A DNA stretch of 64,000 nt. It comes from Polaromonas sp. JS666 (GTDB lineage Bacteria; Pseudomonadota; Gammaproteobacteria; Burkholderiales; Burkholderiaceae_C). Positions 8,363-16,578 of this stretch are shown here, one piece after another; the stretch's first letter is position 1, and each line of letters opens with the position of its first letter. Made by a program: the position numbers and the translations under genes. The notes under the pieces are model-generated. The model had not been told where the DNA came from and made no database searches. It worked only from the letters and a program-made list of their open reading frames with translations. The DNA lies in NCBI RefSeq assembly GCF_900103405.1, contig NZ_FNHX01000004.1, positions 372,001 to 436,000 on the forward strand. The letters are read 5' to 3'.

Positions 8363-9727
8363 ATGAACACCGGAATGTTCGAATCCTTCATCACCGGCCA
8401 TTGGTTCAGCGCTGAAGCCAAACGCATCTGGAGCGATGTCGCCACGCTGCAGGCTTGGCTCACCGTCGAAGCCGCCCTGGCCAGTGCCCAGGCTGAACTG
8501 GGTGTCATTCCTGCCGAAGCCGCCATCACCATTGCGGAGAAAGCCGATGCCCGGCTGTTCAACCTGGAGCGCCTCTCGAGCGACATTGCCTTCGCGCAGC
8601 ACCCGCTCGTTCCCGTGCTTTACCAGTTCGAAGAGCTGTGCGGCGAGCCTGCCGCCGGTTTCATCCATTGGGGTGCGACAACGCAGAACATCTTCGATAC
8701 CGCGAGCTCACTGCAGATGTTCGAAACGCATCAGCTTCTGGCGAACCATCTGAATGCGGCCATCGCCGCCTTCGGCCAACTTGCGCTGGCGCACCAAGCC
8801 ACCGTGATGCCCGGCCGCACGCACGGCCAGCACGCCTTGCCCATGACCTTTGGCTTCAAGCTCGCCGGCTGGCTGGACGAACTCGACCGGGACCGCGATC
8901 GGCTCAAGCAGCGATTGCCATCGTCATTCGTGGCGAGCCTGGGCGGGGCCATAGGCACTTTCGCGGCCATGGGCAGCGCGGGGCGCGAGGTCGCGGCGCG
9001 GATGGCCGCGCAGTTGGGACTTGAGCCGGCGGGGCTGCCTATGCGTTCGTCCTACGACCGTGTCTGCGACTACATCTCTGCGCTGGGGCTGCTGGCCGGC
9101 ACTGCGCAAAAAATCGCGCAGGATGTCGTGTTCATGCAGCGCACCGAGATCGGCGAGGTTGCAGAGGCATTTCACATGGGAAAGGTGGGCAGCTCGACCA
9201 TGGCGCAGAAGCGCAACCCGTCGACCGCGCTGTTGCTGGCCAGCCTGGCGCGCATGATGCGGGCCCGGGTGCCGGTGGCGCTCGAAGCCATGGTTCGCAT
9301 GGATGAGGGCGACTCGTCCGCGACCAATGTGACCGATACGCTGTTGCCGGAAATTGCCATCATTGCGGCGTCGATTGCCGAAACCCTCGCGACCCTGGCC
9401 CAGGGCCTCGTCGTACACCCCGAGGCGATGCGCCGCAACCTCGATTTATCCAACGGCCTGATCGCGTCGGAAGCCGTGATGATGCGGCTGACCAGGCTGA
9501 TGGGGCGGCATGAAGCGCATCAATTGCTCTATGAAGCGGCGCAGCGGTCCCAGTCCGAGGGCGTGCCTTTCATGACGACGATCGGAGAACATCCCCTGTT
9601 TGCAAAACGCGAGCTTCCGCCCGATCTGGTGCAGGCACTCGTCGCCAGCAGCTATGTCGGCGAATCGGTGGTGCTCACGCGCGAAACTGTGGAACGCGTG
9701 GCCGGCGGCGGCGCCGCGATGGACTGA
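8363..9727 (+). CDS. Fumarase/aspartase-superfamily lyase (PcaB / adenylosuccinate-lyase-like)
   Basis: A 454-residue cytoplasmic lyase or cycloisomerase. It has the superfamily's three conserved regions: WGATTQNIFDTA near residue 108, PGRTHGQHALPMTFG around residue 150, and the signature loop GSSTMAQKRNP, where the canonical form is GSSxMPxKxNP. Overall it reads closest to 3-carboxy-cis,cis-muconate cycloisomerase (PcaB) and its relatives that break C-N or C-O bonds of carboxylic acids. It is not clearly a purine-pathway PurB, and no pca genes adjoin. Context with a porin, a Bug receptor and a regulator suggests catabolism of an imported di- or tricarboxylate or amino-carboxylate. Its 3' end overlaps the convergent regulator gene by 76 bases. 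Confidence 0.8.
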   Translation: MNTGMFESFITGHWFSAEAKRIWSDVATLQAWLTVEAALASAQAELGVIPAEAAITIAEKADARLFNLERLSSDIAFAQHPLVPVLYQFEELCGEPAAGFIHWGATTQNIFDTASSLQMFETHQLLANHLNAAIAAFGQLALAHQATVMPGRTHGQHALPMTFGFKLAGWLDELDRDRDRLKQRLPSSFVASLGGAIGTFAAMGSAGREVAARMAAQLGLEPAGLPMRSSYDRVCDYISALGLLAGTAQKIAQDVVFMQRTEIGEVAEAFHMGKVGSSTMAQKRNPSTALLLASLARMMRARVPVALEAMVRMDEGDSSATNVTDTLLPEIAIIAASIAETLATLAQGLVVHPEAMRRNLDLSNGLIASEAVMMRLTRLMGRHEAHQLLYEAAQRSQSEGVPFMTTIGEHPLFAKRELPPDLVQALVASSYVGESVVLTRETVERVAGGGAAMD

Positions 9728-10788
9728 CCCGCCTTGCTCGTCACCGGGATCAGGCGCACGCCGTAGGGCAAGGAGGGGTCGGCCCAGCGCGCGTTGATCG
9801 CCTGGTACAGCGACTCGATCTGATCGGCAACGCTGCACCCAATGGTGTCAAAGAAGTTGGCGTGTTCGTTCGCCAGATCCGTACGCCCCAGCAACACCAC
9901 GCTCAGCGCCGATGGGATGCCGATGCCGGCATCCGACAGCAGTTGCCGGAATTTGGCTCCATCTTCAACGCCCCATGCCACCAGGGCCGTGAACGGCAGC
10001 CGCCCTGAGGCATCCAGGCTGGCCTTGATCAGGCCTGCAAGCGCCGCTTCGTAATTGTCGTCAGGCAGGTGCGGCACAGTGATCTCGTGGAACTCGGTGT
10101 CCGCCAGGGTGCTCCGCAGGTATTCAAACCGCCGGCGGCCCATCTGCGTTGCCAGAATGGGGGACGACGTTGCCGAGTACGCGATACGGCCATGGCCTTG
10201 CTGCCGCAAAAGGGCAATCGCCTTGGCCAGGGGTTCGCCCCACTCCATGCCGACCGCCTCGACGTCCGTGCCGGCGAGCGTCGCGCCATCCACCGCCAGC
10301 ACATCGCATTTATCCCTCAGCGCGGCGAGCAGATCGATGGTGATGGTCTTGTAAGTCGACTGGACCACGCAGGCGTCAAAACGCGGCGAACCTTTCAATA
10401 CGGTGCGTGCATGGGCCGGATCGGTGTATGAAACTTCCAGCACCCGATGCCCGTCGGCAGTGAACCGGCGCTGCAGGCCTTCCACCAAAACGCGGCCGCG
10501 GGTGATGCTGATGGAGCGCCGGAGCAGAAGCACCGACCTCGTTGCCTGCAAGCGGGGGCCAGTGTTAGCCAGCACAGGCTCGCCATCCCCCCGAAAGTAG
10601 GTCCCACGCCCCACCTGTGAATCGATCAGTCCTTTGGTTTTGAGGCCTTGAAAGGCGCGCTGAACCAGCATTTGCGATACACCGAAGCGGCGCATCAAAT
10701 CACGTATCGGTGGCAGGCGATCGCCGGGACGGGCATTGTTCGCAAGCTCGTCCAGGTACTGTTCCAGGTCGGAGGCCGTATTGTTCAT
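9652..10788 (-). CDS. GntR-LacI hybrid transcriptional regulator
   Basis: The N-terminal 70 residues form a GntR winged helix (RLPPIRDLMRRFGVSQMLVQRAFQGLKTKG, quoted here as two adjoining parts RLPPIRDLMRRFGVS and QMLVQRAFQGLKTKG), ending in QVGRGTYF. The remaining ~290 residues resemble the LacI/periplasmic-binding sensor fold, with HGRIAYSATS and the GIGIPSALSVVLLG segment. It probably senses a small ligand and controls the flanking porin-Bug and lyase promoters. The start is uncertain: ATG at 10788 is given, with ATG 10794 and GTG 10806 also in frame and none with a good ribosome site. The 3' end overlaps the lyase gene by 76 bases. Confidence 0.83.
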   Translation of the reverse strand: MNNTASDLEQYLDELANNARPGDRLPPIRDLMRRFGVSQMLVQRAFQGLKTKGLIDSQVGRGTYFRGDGEPVLANTGPRLQATRSVLLLRRSISITRGRVLVEGLQRRFTADGHRVLEVSYTDPAHARTVLKGSPRFDACVVQSTYKTITIDLLAALRDKCDVLAVDGATLAGTDVEAVGMEWGEPLAKAIALLRQQGHGRIAYSATSSPILATQMGRRRFEYLRSTLADTEFHEITVPHLPDDNYEAALAGLIKASLDASGRLPFTALVAWGVEDGAKFRQLLSDAGIGIPSALSVVLLGRTDLANEHANFFDTIGCSVADQIESLYQAINARWADPSLPYGVRLIPVTSKAGQSIAAPPPATRSTVSRVSTTDSPT

Positions 10789-10794
10789 ATACAT

Positions 10795-10803
10795 ACAATA
10801 CAA
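10795..10803 (-). promoter_or_regulatory. Second copy of the TTGTATTGT motif at the regulator start
   Basis: On the minus strand this reads TTGTATTGT, identical to 8152-8160 upstream of the lyase gene. It overlaps the first possible codons of the GntR-LacI gene, a sensible position for autoregulation. Confidence 0.45.
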
Positions 10804-10867
10804 CACATTTTGCTGGCGCCGCCCTCGCTGATCCGCGGCTCAACCGGCAGCGTCGATCAGGGCCGCA

Positions 10868-11632
10868 TCAACCGCGCCCCACAAACGGCATCTTCGTGGC
10901 CATGATGGTCATGAACTGCACATTGGTCGACAGCGGCAGCGACGCCATGTGCACCACCGCCTCGGCCACTTCCTTCGCATCCATCATGGGTTCAATGGCG
11001 ATTTCGCCATTGGCTTGCGGCACGCCCTTGGCCATGCGGGCCGCGAGCTCCGTCATGGCGTTGCCGATGTCGATCTGGCCGCAGGCGATGTTGTACTTGC
11101 GGCCGTCCAGCGAGATCGATTTGGTCAGGCCTGTGATCGCATGTTTGGTGGAGGTATAGGGCGCCGAGTTGGGACGTGGCGCATGGGCCGAGATCGAGCC
11201 GTTGTTGATGATGCGGCCGCCTTGGGGCGATTGGTCTTTCATCAGCCTGATGGCGCCCTGCGCGCAAAGGAAAGAACCCGTGAGGTTGATGTCGACCACA
11301 TTGGTCCACTGCTCGAACGTGATGTCCTCGATGTTCACCGGCGGCGCACCCACGCCGGCGTTGTTGAACAGCAGGTCGAGGCGGCCGAACTTTTCCTTGA
11401 CCTTGGCAAAAGCCGCCGCCACGGACTCGGGCTTGCTCACGTCGGTGGGCAGCGCCAGTGCGCGGTCCGTGCCGGATTCCTTGGCGACTTCATTGAGCGG
11501 CTCCACGCGGCGCCCCACCAGCGCCACGCTATAGCCTTCACGCAGCAGAGCCAAGGCCACGGCCTTGCCGATGCCTGTGCCCGCGCCGGTGACGAATGCG
11601 ACTTTGCCGTTGGACTTGTTCTCGGAATTCAT
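10868..11632 (-). CDS. Short-chain dehydrogenase/reductase (SDR)
   Basis: A 254-residue classical NAD(P)-dependent oxidoreductase. It has the Rossmann motif TGAGTGIG near residue 16, LLFNNAGVG, the catalytic Ser in NNGSISAHA, and the YTSTKHA catalytic Tyr-Lys pair. A basic residue pair (GRRVEP) after the second strand hints at NADP(H), which is inference. The substrate is not readable. The ATG at 11632 follows AAGG. It lies 79 bases upstream of the GntR-LacI gene on the same strand and diverges from kynB, so it may belong to the preceding catabolic cluster. Confidence 0.88.
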   Translation of the reverse strand: MNSENKSNGKVAFVTGAGTGIGKAVALALLREGYSVALVGRRVEPLNEVAKESGTDRALALPTDVSKPESVAAAFAKVKEKFGRLDLLFNNAGVGAPPVNIEDITFEQWTNVVDINLTGSFLCAQGAIRLMKDQSPQGGRIINNGSISAHAPRPNSAPYTSTKHAITGLTKSISLDGRKYNIACGQIDIGNAMTELAARMAKGVPQANGEIAIEPMMDAKEVAEAVVHMASLPLSTNVQFMTIMATKMPFVGRG

Positions 11633-11785
11633 GGTCTGCCTTGTCTCTCTTGAAAGGTTGGAGGGAGGTATTGCTGATTGGTAAATCGATGCAGCGATGC
11701 GCCGCAGGTCTGGATTGTGCCCCAGCCTCGCCCAGGCCGCATGGCTCTGGACAGGCCAGCGCCCGCAGATACTTTAGGTCTCAAC

Positions 11786-11808
11786 TATTTTTGAAATTGT
11801 TGGAAATA
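11786..11808. promoter_or_regulatory. AT-rich imperfect dyad upstream of kynB
   Basis: TATTT (11786-11790) and AAATA (11804-11808) form the ends of an AT-rich dyad 40-60 bases before kynB, in an otherwise GC-rich 217-base gap. Such sites are typical of Lrp/AsnC regulators, and KynR of that family controls kyn operons in other betaproteobacteria. No kynR gene is in the window, so the link is tentative. Confidence 0.35.
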
Positions 11809-11849
11809 ACCGACACCACGGCTTTTTTGCCGGTGCTACCTTTGGATCC

Positions 11850-12497
11850 ATGCCTGCCTCCACCCCATCAGCATCGCGCAAACTCTGGGACATCTCGCCA
11901 TCGGTCGATGAAAACGCGGCCGTGTTCCCCGGTGACACAGCCTACTCCCAGACACTGCATTTCTCCCTGGCACCGGGCTGTCCGGTCAACGTCAACAGCA
12001 TCACGCTGTCGCCGCACACCGGCGCCCATGCCGATGCGCCGCTGCACTATGCCAATGGCGAGTCCAGCGCCGGCGAGCTGGACCTTGTCCCCTACTTGGG
12101 GCCCTGCCGCGTCATCCACTGCCTGGACTGCGGCCCGCTGGTCTTGCCCGAACACGTCGCCCACGCGCTGGACGGCCTGCCGCCGCGCGTGCTGCTGCGC
12201 ACTTCGCGCAGCGCCAGCCAGGCCTGGGACGCCTTTACCGCCATCGCACCCGAAACGCTGGCGTTGCTGGCAAGCAAAAGCATTTGCCTGATCGGCATAG
12301 ACACGCCCAGCGTGGACCCGGCCACCAGCCAGGACCTGCCCAGCCACCACCAGTTGCTGGCGCACGGCCTGCGCGTGCTGGAAAACCTGGTGCTCGACGA
12401 GGTGGCCGAAGGCGATTACGAACTGATTGCCCTGCCGCTCAAACTGACCCGGGCCGATGCCTCCCCCGTGCGCGCCGTGCTGCGCGAACTTCCCTGA
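11850..12497 (+). CDS. kynB: Kynurenine formamidase (cyclase family)
   Basis: Hydrolyses N-formylkynurenine to kynurenine and formate. It has 215 residues, with the metal-binding HTGAHADAP motif (H56, H60, D62) of the cyclase fold. IGIDTPSVDPATSQDLPSHH, a substrate-loop segment, follows in the second half. It begins MPASTPSASRKLWDISPSVD. It is first of three genes with kynU (18-base gap) and kynA, the complete tryptophan-to-anthranilate route. Confidence 0.95.
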   Translation: MPASTPSASRKLWDISPSVDENAAVFPGDTAYSQTLHFSLAPGCPVNVNSITLSPHTGAHADAPLHYANGESSAGELDLVPYLGPCRVIHCLDCGPLVLPEHVAHALDGLPPRVLLRTSRSASQAWDAFTAIAPETLALLASKSICLIGIDTPSVDPATSQDLPSHHQLLAHGLRVLENLVLDEVAEGDYELIALPLKLTRADASPVRAVLRELP

Positions 12498-12515
12498 AAC
12501 CCACAACCCCTATCT

Positions 12516-13796
12516 ATGACGACACTCCAGGACTGCCGCGCCCTTGACGCGCAAGACCCGCTGCGCACGCTGCGCCAGCAATTCACGCTGCCCGAGGGCG
12601 TGATCTACCTCGACGGCAACTCGCTGGGCGTGCTGCCCGTGACGGCGGCCGCCCGCGTCGCCGAGGCCGTCACGGCCGAATGGGGCCAGGGCCTGATCCG
12701 ATCCTGGAACAGCGCCGGCTGGTTCGAGCTGCCGCAGCGCCTGGGCAACAAGATCGCCCGGCTGGTAGGCGCGGCCCCCGGCGAGGTGGTGGCCACCGAC
12801 AGCACCTCCATCAACCTCTACAAGGTGCTGAGCGCCGCGCTGCATATCGCGGCCCAGGACGCGCCCGAGCGCAAAGTGATCGTCAGCGAGCGCAGCAACT
12901 TCCCGACCGACCTCTACATCGCCGAGGCGCTGTGCCGCGAGCGCGGCTTTCGCCTGCAGCTGGTGGAGCCTGAAGAAATCGCGGCCGCGCTCACCCGCGA
13001 CGTGGCCGTGCTGATGCTGACCCATGTGAACTACCGTACCGGCGCCATGCACGACATGGCCGCTGTGACCGCCGCGGCCCATGCCGCCGGCGCGCTCACC
13101 GTCTGGGACCTGGCGCACAGCGCGGGCGCCGTGCCGGTAGACCTGACTGCGGCGAAGGCTGACTTCTCCATCGGCTGCGGCTACAAATACCTCAACGGCG
13201 GCCCCGGTGCGCCGGCCTTTGTCTGGGTCAACCCCAGGCATGCCGACCGCTTCTGGCAGCCGCTGGCCGGCTGGTGGGGCCATGCCGCGCCGTTCGAATT
13301 CACGCCCGATTACCGGCCCGCGGCAGGCATCTCGCGCTACCTCTGCGGCACCCAGCCCATCCTGAGCATGACGGCGCTCGAGTGCGGCCTGGACACCGTG
13401 CTCGCATCCGAAGCACTCGGCGGCATGCAGGCCCTGCGCAAAAAATCGCTGGCACTCACCGACCTGTTTATCCGGCTTGTCGAAGAACGCTGCGCGGGCC
13501 ACGGACTGGGCCTGGCCACGCCGCGCGAACATGCACAACGCGGCTCCCAGGTGTGCCTGACCCGAACCGAAGGCGCGTACGCCATCGTGCAAGCGCTGAT
13601 TGCACGCGGCGTGATCGGCGACTTCCGCGCCGGTGACGGCGGCGCCGGCAAGCACCTGGACATCCTGCGCTTTGGTTTCACCCCGCTCTACATCGGTTTT
13701 GAAGACGTGTGGAACGCCGTTGAGCATTTGAAGCAGGTGCTTGAAAGCGCCGAATGGCAAAAAAGCGAGTTCAACCAGAAGCACGCGGTCACATGA
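12516..13796 (+). CDS. kynU: Kynureninase
   Basis: A PLP enzyme that splits kynurenine into anthranilate and alanine. It has 426 residues. The PLP lysine is K224 in [14 protein letters not shown], with [14 protein letters not shown] supplying the pyridine-nitrogen Asp and IYLDGNSLG near the N-terminus. [11 protein letters not shown] and GTQPILSM are further kynureninase blocks. Its stop overlaps the kynA start (ATGA), implying coupled translation. Confidence 0.96.
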   Translation: MTTLQDCRALDAQDPLRTLRQQFTLPEGVIYLDGNSLGVLPVTAAARVAEAVTAEWGQGLIRSWNSAGWFELPQRLGNKIARLVGAAPGEVVATDSTSINLYKVLSAALHIAAQDAPERKVIVSERSNFPTDLYIAEALCRERGFRLQLVEPEEIAAALTRDVAVLMLTHVNYRTGAMHDMAAVTAAAHAAGALTVWDLAHSAGAVPVDLTAAKADFSIGCGYKYLNGGPGAPAFVWVNPRHADRFWQPLAGWWGHAAPFEFTPDYRPAAGISRYLCGTQPILSMTALECGLDTVLASEALGGMQALRKKSLALTDLFIRLVEERCAGHGLGLATPREHAQRGSQVCLTRTEGAYAIVQALIARGVIGDFRAGDGGAGKHLDILRFGFTPLYIGFEDVWNAVEHLKQVLESAEWQKSEFNQKHAVT

Positions 13797-14653
13797 TGAA
13801 TACCCACAGCAAACCCCAAGCCCCTGAAGACATCGTGCGCGACGAAAAAGCGCAGCTCGACTTCAGCAAATCCATGAGCTACGGCGACTATTTGCAGCTC
13901 GACGCCATCCTGGGCGCGCAGAAACCGCTCTCGCCCGACCACAACGAGATGCTGTTCATCATCCAGCACCAGACCAGCGAACTCTGGATGAAGCTGATGC
14001 TGCACGAGCTGCGCGCCGCGATCGCCAACGTCGCCAACGACGAGCTGGGCGGCGCCTTCAAGATGCTGGCACGCGTGAGCCGCATCATGGAGCAGCTGGT
14101 GCACGCCTGGGACGTGCTGGCCACCATGACCCCGCCCGAGTACAGCGCCATACGCCCCTACCTCGCCAACTCCAGCGGCTTCCAAAGCGCGCAGTACCGC
14201 TGTATCGAATTCGCGCTAGGCAACAAGAACGCCGCCATGCTCAAACCCCACGCCCACAGGCCCGACCTGCTGGCGCAGGTGCAGGCCGCCTACCAAGCCC
14301 CTTCGCTCTACGACGAAGCCCTGCGCCTGCTGGCCCGCCGCGGCCTGGCCGTTCCGGCCAGCCACACGCAACGCGACTGGACCCAGAGCTACGTCGAGAG
14401 CGATGAAGTCGAACAGGCCTGGCTGGTGGTGTACCGCGACCCAAAGAAATATTGGGACCTGTACCAGCTCGGCGAGGAACTCACCGACCTGGAGGACGCT
14501 TTCAGGCTCTGGCGCTTCCGGCACGTCACGACCGTGGAGCGCGTGATCGGCTTCAAGCGCGGAACCGGCGGTACCGGCGGCGTCAGCTACCTGCGCAAGA
14601 TGCTGGATGTGGTGTTGTTCCCGGAAATCTGGAAATTGCGTACCGACCTCTGA
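13793..14653 (+). CDS. kynA: Tryptophan 2,3-dioxygenase
   Basis: Heme enzyme that opens the indole ring of tryptophan to give N-formylkynurenine. The 286-residue protein shows [13 protein letters not shown], the [19 protein letters not shown] heme-pocket helix and [18 protein letters not shown] near the end. Translation starts at ATG 13793 or the adjacent ATG 13796, within an ATGATGA overlap with the kynU stop. It is the third gene although it catalyses the first step. Confidence 0.97.
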   Translation: MMNTHSKPQAPEDIVRDEKAQLDFSKSMSYGDYLQLDAILGAQKPLSPDHNEMLFIIQHQTSELWMKLMLHELRAAIANVANDELGGAFKMLARVSRIMEQLVHAWDVLATMTPPEYSAIRPYLANSSGFQSAQYRCIEFALGNKNAAMLKPHAHRPDLLAQVQAAYQAPSLYDEALRLLARRGLAVPASHTQRDWTQSYVESDEVEQAWLVVYRDPKKYWDLYQLGEELTDLEDAFRLWRFRHVTTVERVIGFKRGTGGTGGVSYLRKMLDVVLFPEIWKLRTDL

Positions 14654-14675
14654 AAATCCGGTATTTATTTAGTTG

Positions 14676-14703
14676 TTGACGCCCGTATTCATTTGAATAC
14701 AAT
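14676..14703 (+). promoter_or_regulatory. Near-consensus sigma-70 promoter of the PspA/flotillin module
   Basis: TTGACG (14676-14681), a 16-base spacer and TACAAT (14698-14703) form a strong housekeeping promoter just after kynA. Initiation about seven bases past the -10 falls at 14709-14711, that is, at the ATG of the next gene. Confidence 0.75.
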
Positions 14704-14710
14704 CGTCGAC

Positions 14711-15187
14711 ATGGTACCTATTTCCGCCCGTCTCCCCGACGATCTCTACGAGTGGCTGTCGACGCTGCCGATGGAGGACGCGACCACCCTGAGCGACAAG
14801 CTCCGCGTCGCCGTACTCCACCTCAAGCGCATGCACGATGGCGACGCCGATTACATAGACGCCCTGGCCATGTACCGCGACCTGGGCCGCAGCACGCGCG
14901 AACAGATCGCCCAGCTCGAACGCAAAACCGGCCAGCACTCCGAAGTGCTGGCGGCGTTCATGGAACACCTTCCCGCTTTGATCGCCATGCTGCACGCCAG
15001 CCAGCCCTCGTCCCCTAGCAGCGCCCGGGAACTGGAGGCTGTCCTGGTCAAACGCACCATGCAGCTGGCGGAAACGCTGCTCAGGCAAGCGGTCACCACG
15101 CGCGCCGCCGCCTATGATGAAAAAGTCGTCATTGATAATTCAACTCGCGTCCTTGAGTTGGCACAGCTGATTTCGTCACCACGCTAA
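14711..15187 (+). CDS. Small protein with possible ribbon-helix-helix N-terminus, first gene of PspA-YqiJ-YqiK cluster
   Basis: I do not recognise a named family. The 158-residue protein starts MVPISARLPDDLYEWL, a strand-then-helix pattern like ribbon-helix-helix DNA-binding domains, followed by TLSDKLRVAVLHLKRM. The remainder is predicted helical (REQIAQLERKTGQHSEVLAAFM and a C-terminal helix), with no membrane segment or signal peptide. It lies 13 bases before pspA and is probably co-transcribed with it, so it may be a regulator or partner of the membrane-stress proteins. ATG 14711 is taken; a TTG at 14693 lies inside the promoter. Confidence 0.6.
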   Translation: MVPISARLPDDLYEWLSTLPMEDATTLSDKLRVAVLHLKRMHDGDADYIDALAMYRDLGRSTREQIAQLERKTGQHSEVLAAFMEHLPALIAMLHASQPSSPSSARELEAVLVKRTMQLAETLLRQAVTTRAAAYDEKVVIDNSTRVLELAQLISSPR

Positions 15188-15200
15188 AAAGGGAGGTTTT

Positions 15201-15866
15201 ATGGCCGATAGCTTACGTACCCGGGTTACCCGCGTGATCACGGGCGGCGCGCATGCGTTGCTGGACAAAATAGAAGACGCCGCGCCCGTCGCCGTGCTCG
15301 AACAATCGGTGCGCGAAGTCGAGCAGGTGACCGACGAGGTCAGGGCCGAACTCGGGCGCATCGTCGCGAACCGGCACCTCGCCCAGCAGCAGCACCTGCA
15401 GCTCAACAAGGAACATGACGCCTTGTCGGCCTCCGTGGCCATGGCGATTGCCGAAAACCGCGAAGACCTGGCCAAACAGGCGATCGCCCGCCAGCTGGAC
15501 ATAGAGGCCCAGCTGCCCATCCTCGAGACCAGCCTCAGCGAAATGGGCCAGCAGGACAAAGAGCTGTCCGGATTCGTGGATGCGCTGATGGGCAAGAAGC
15601 GCGAGATGGAGAAAACCATCCAGGACTTCGAGGCCTCGCGCCGCCTCGCCGAAAGCAGCAAGCTGCGCAAAAACCCCACCGGTACCGCCGAAGCCAGGAT
15701 GAATTCCGCCCAATCGGCGTTTGACCGCACCTTCAGGCGCCATACCGGCCTGAACGGCACCGGTAGCGGCGGGCTGGAGCAGGCGGCCAAACTCAATGAA
15801 CTCAACCAGCTGGTGCGCGACAACAAGATCAGCGAACGCCTGGCCGAGCTCAAGGCGAGCCATTGA
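15201..15866 (+). CDS. pspA: PspA/IM30 family membrane-associated protein
   Basis: A 221-residue, mostly coiled-coil protein of the PspA/Vipp1 family. These are ESCRT-III-like polymers that bind and stabilise stressed inner membrane. An N-terminal amphipathic segment (RTRVTRVITGGAHALLDKIED) is followed by long helical hairpins (HLQLNKEHDALSASVAMAIA, KKREMEKTIQDFEASRRLAE) and a C-terminal helix NELNQLVRDNKISERLAELK. A strong GGGAGG ribosome site precedes ATG 15201. Its neighbours YqiJ and YqiK form the known PspA-flotillin association; no pspF or pspBC is nearby. Confidence 0.85.
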   Translation: MADSLRTRVTRVITGGAHALLDKIEDAAPVAVLEQSVREVEQVTDEVRAELGRIVANRHLAQQQHLQLNKEHDALSASVAMAIAENREDLAKQAIARQLDIEAQLPILETSLSEMGQQDKELSGFVDALMGKKREMEKTIQDFEASRRLAESSKLRKNPTGTAEARMNSAQSAFDRTFRRHTGLNGTGSGGLEQAAKLNELNQLVRDNKISERLAELKASH

Positions 15867-15876
15867 GGCCGCCGCG

Positions 15877-16497
15877 ATGATCATCTTCACCGCACCGGAA
15901 ACCTGGCCCTTTGGCGCCGCGCTAGCCGTGATGGTCGGCCTGAGCATTGTGGAAGGGGCGGGCCTGATGCTGGCGCATAGCCCCTCGCACCTTCTTGAAA
16001 GCCTGATGCCCGACATGCCCGACGGCGTTGAGGGCCCGTTGGGCTGGCTGCATGTCGGCAAGGTGCCCTTGCTGGTGCTGCTGATTTTGTTCCTGGCGGG
16101 CTTCACCGTCTCAGGCTATGTGATCCAGTCGGTAGCCCACGGGCTGACCGGTTCGCTGTTTCCCGCGTGGCTGGCCTGCATACCGGCCTTCCTCGCGGGC
16201 GTCTCCACGGTCAACGGTGTGGGTGGGCTGCTGGCGAAGATCGTGCCCGGGGATGAAACCAGCGCGGTCAGTGAACAGACCTTGATAGGCCGCGCCGGCG
16301 TCATCGTCAGCGGCCATGCGCGCGACGGCGTGGCGGCCGAAGCCAAAGTGCGCGATGCGAACGGCCGCGCGCACTACGTGATGGTCGAGCCCGACATCGC
16401 GGAGCAGACGCTGGACGAAGGCACGGCCATCGTGCTGGTGCGCAAGGCCGGCGCCCGCTTCAAATGCATACGCAACCCGCACCCTGAGCTTTTGTGA
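15877..16497 (+). CDS. yqiJ: YqiJ-like inner-membrane protein with C-terminal OB-fold (NfeD-related)
   Basis: A 206-residue membrane protein with hydrophobic segments near residues 11-30, 65-90 and 95-120, then a soluble ~80-residue C-terminal domain starting at LIGRAGVIVSGHARDG and ending IVLVRKAGARFKC. The pattern matches YqiJ (OB-fold, DUF1449), the usual partner of the flotillin YqiK, as NfeD partners flotillins elsewhere. It starts 10 bases after the pspA stop. The ATG at 15877 is the first sensible start; upstream in-frame codons lie inside pspA. Confidence 0.82.
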   Translation: MIIFTAPETWPFGAALAVMVGLSIVEGAGLMLAHSPSHLLESLMPDMPDGVEGPLGWLHVGKVPLLVLLILFLAGFTVSGYVIQSVAHGLTGSLFPAWLACIPAFLAGVSTVNGVGGLLAKIVPGDETSAVSEQTLIGRAGVIVSGHARDGVAAEAKVRDANGRAHYVMVEPDIAEQTLDEGTAIVLVRKAGARFKCIRNPHPELL

Positions 16498-16578
16498 GAC
16501 GAGTCGGAAGAATTGAAATCAAATGGCAAAAAACGGCCCCAGCGGCCGGCCAAAAACAACAACCGGAGGAAGTAGATC

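Noticed and set aside
14693..14710. TTG start six codons earlier for the RHH-like protein
   Set aside because: It lies inside the promoter, overlapping the -10 box, and would not be transcribed.
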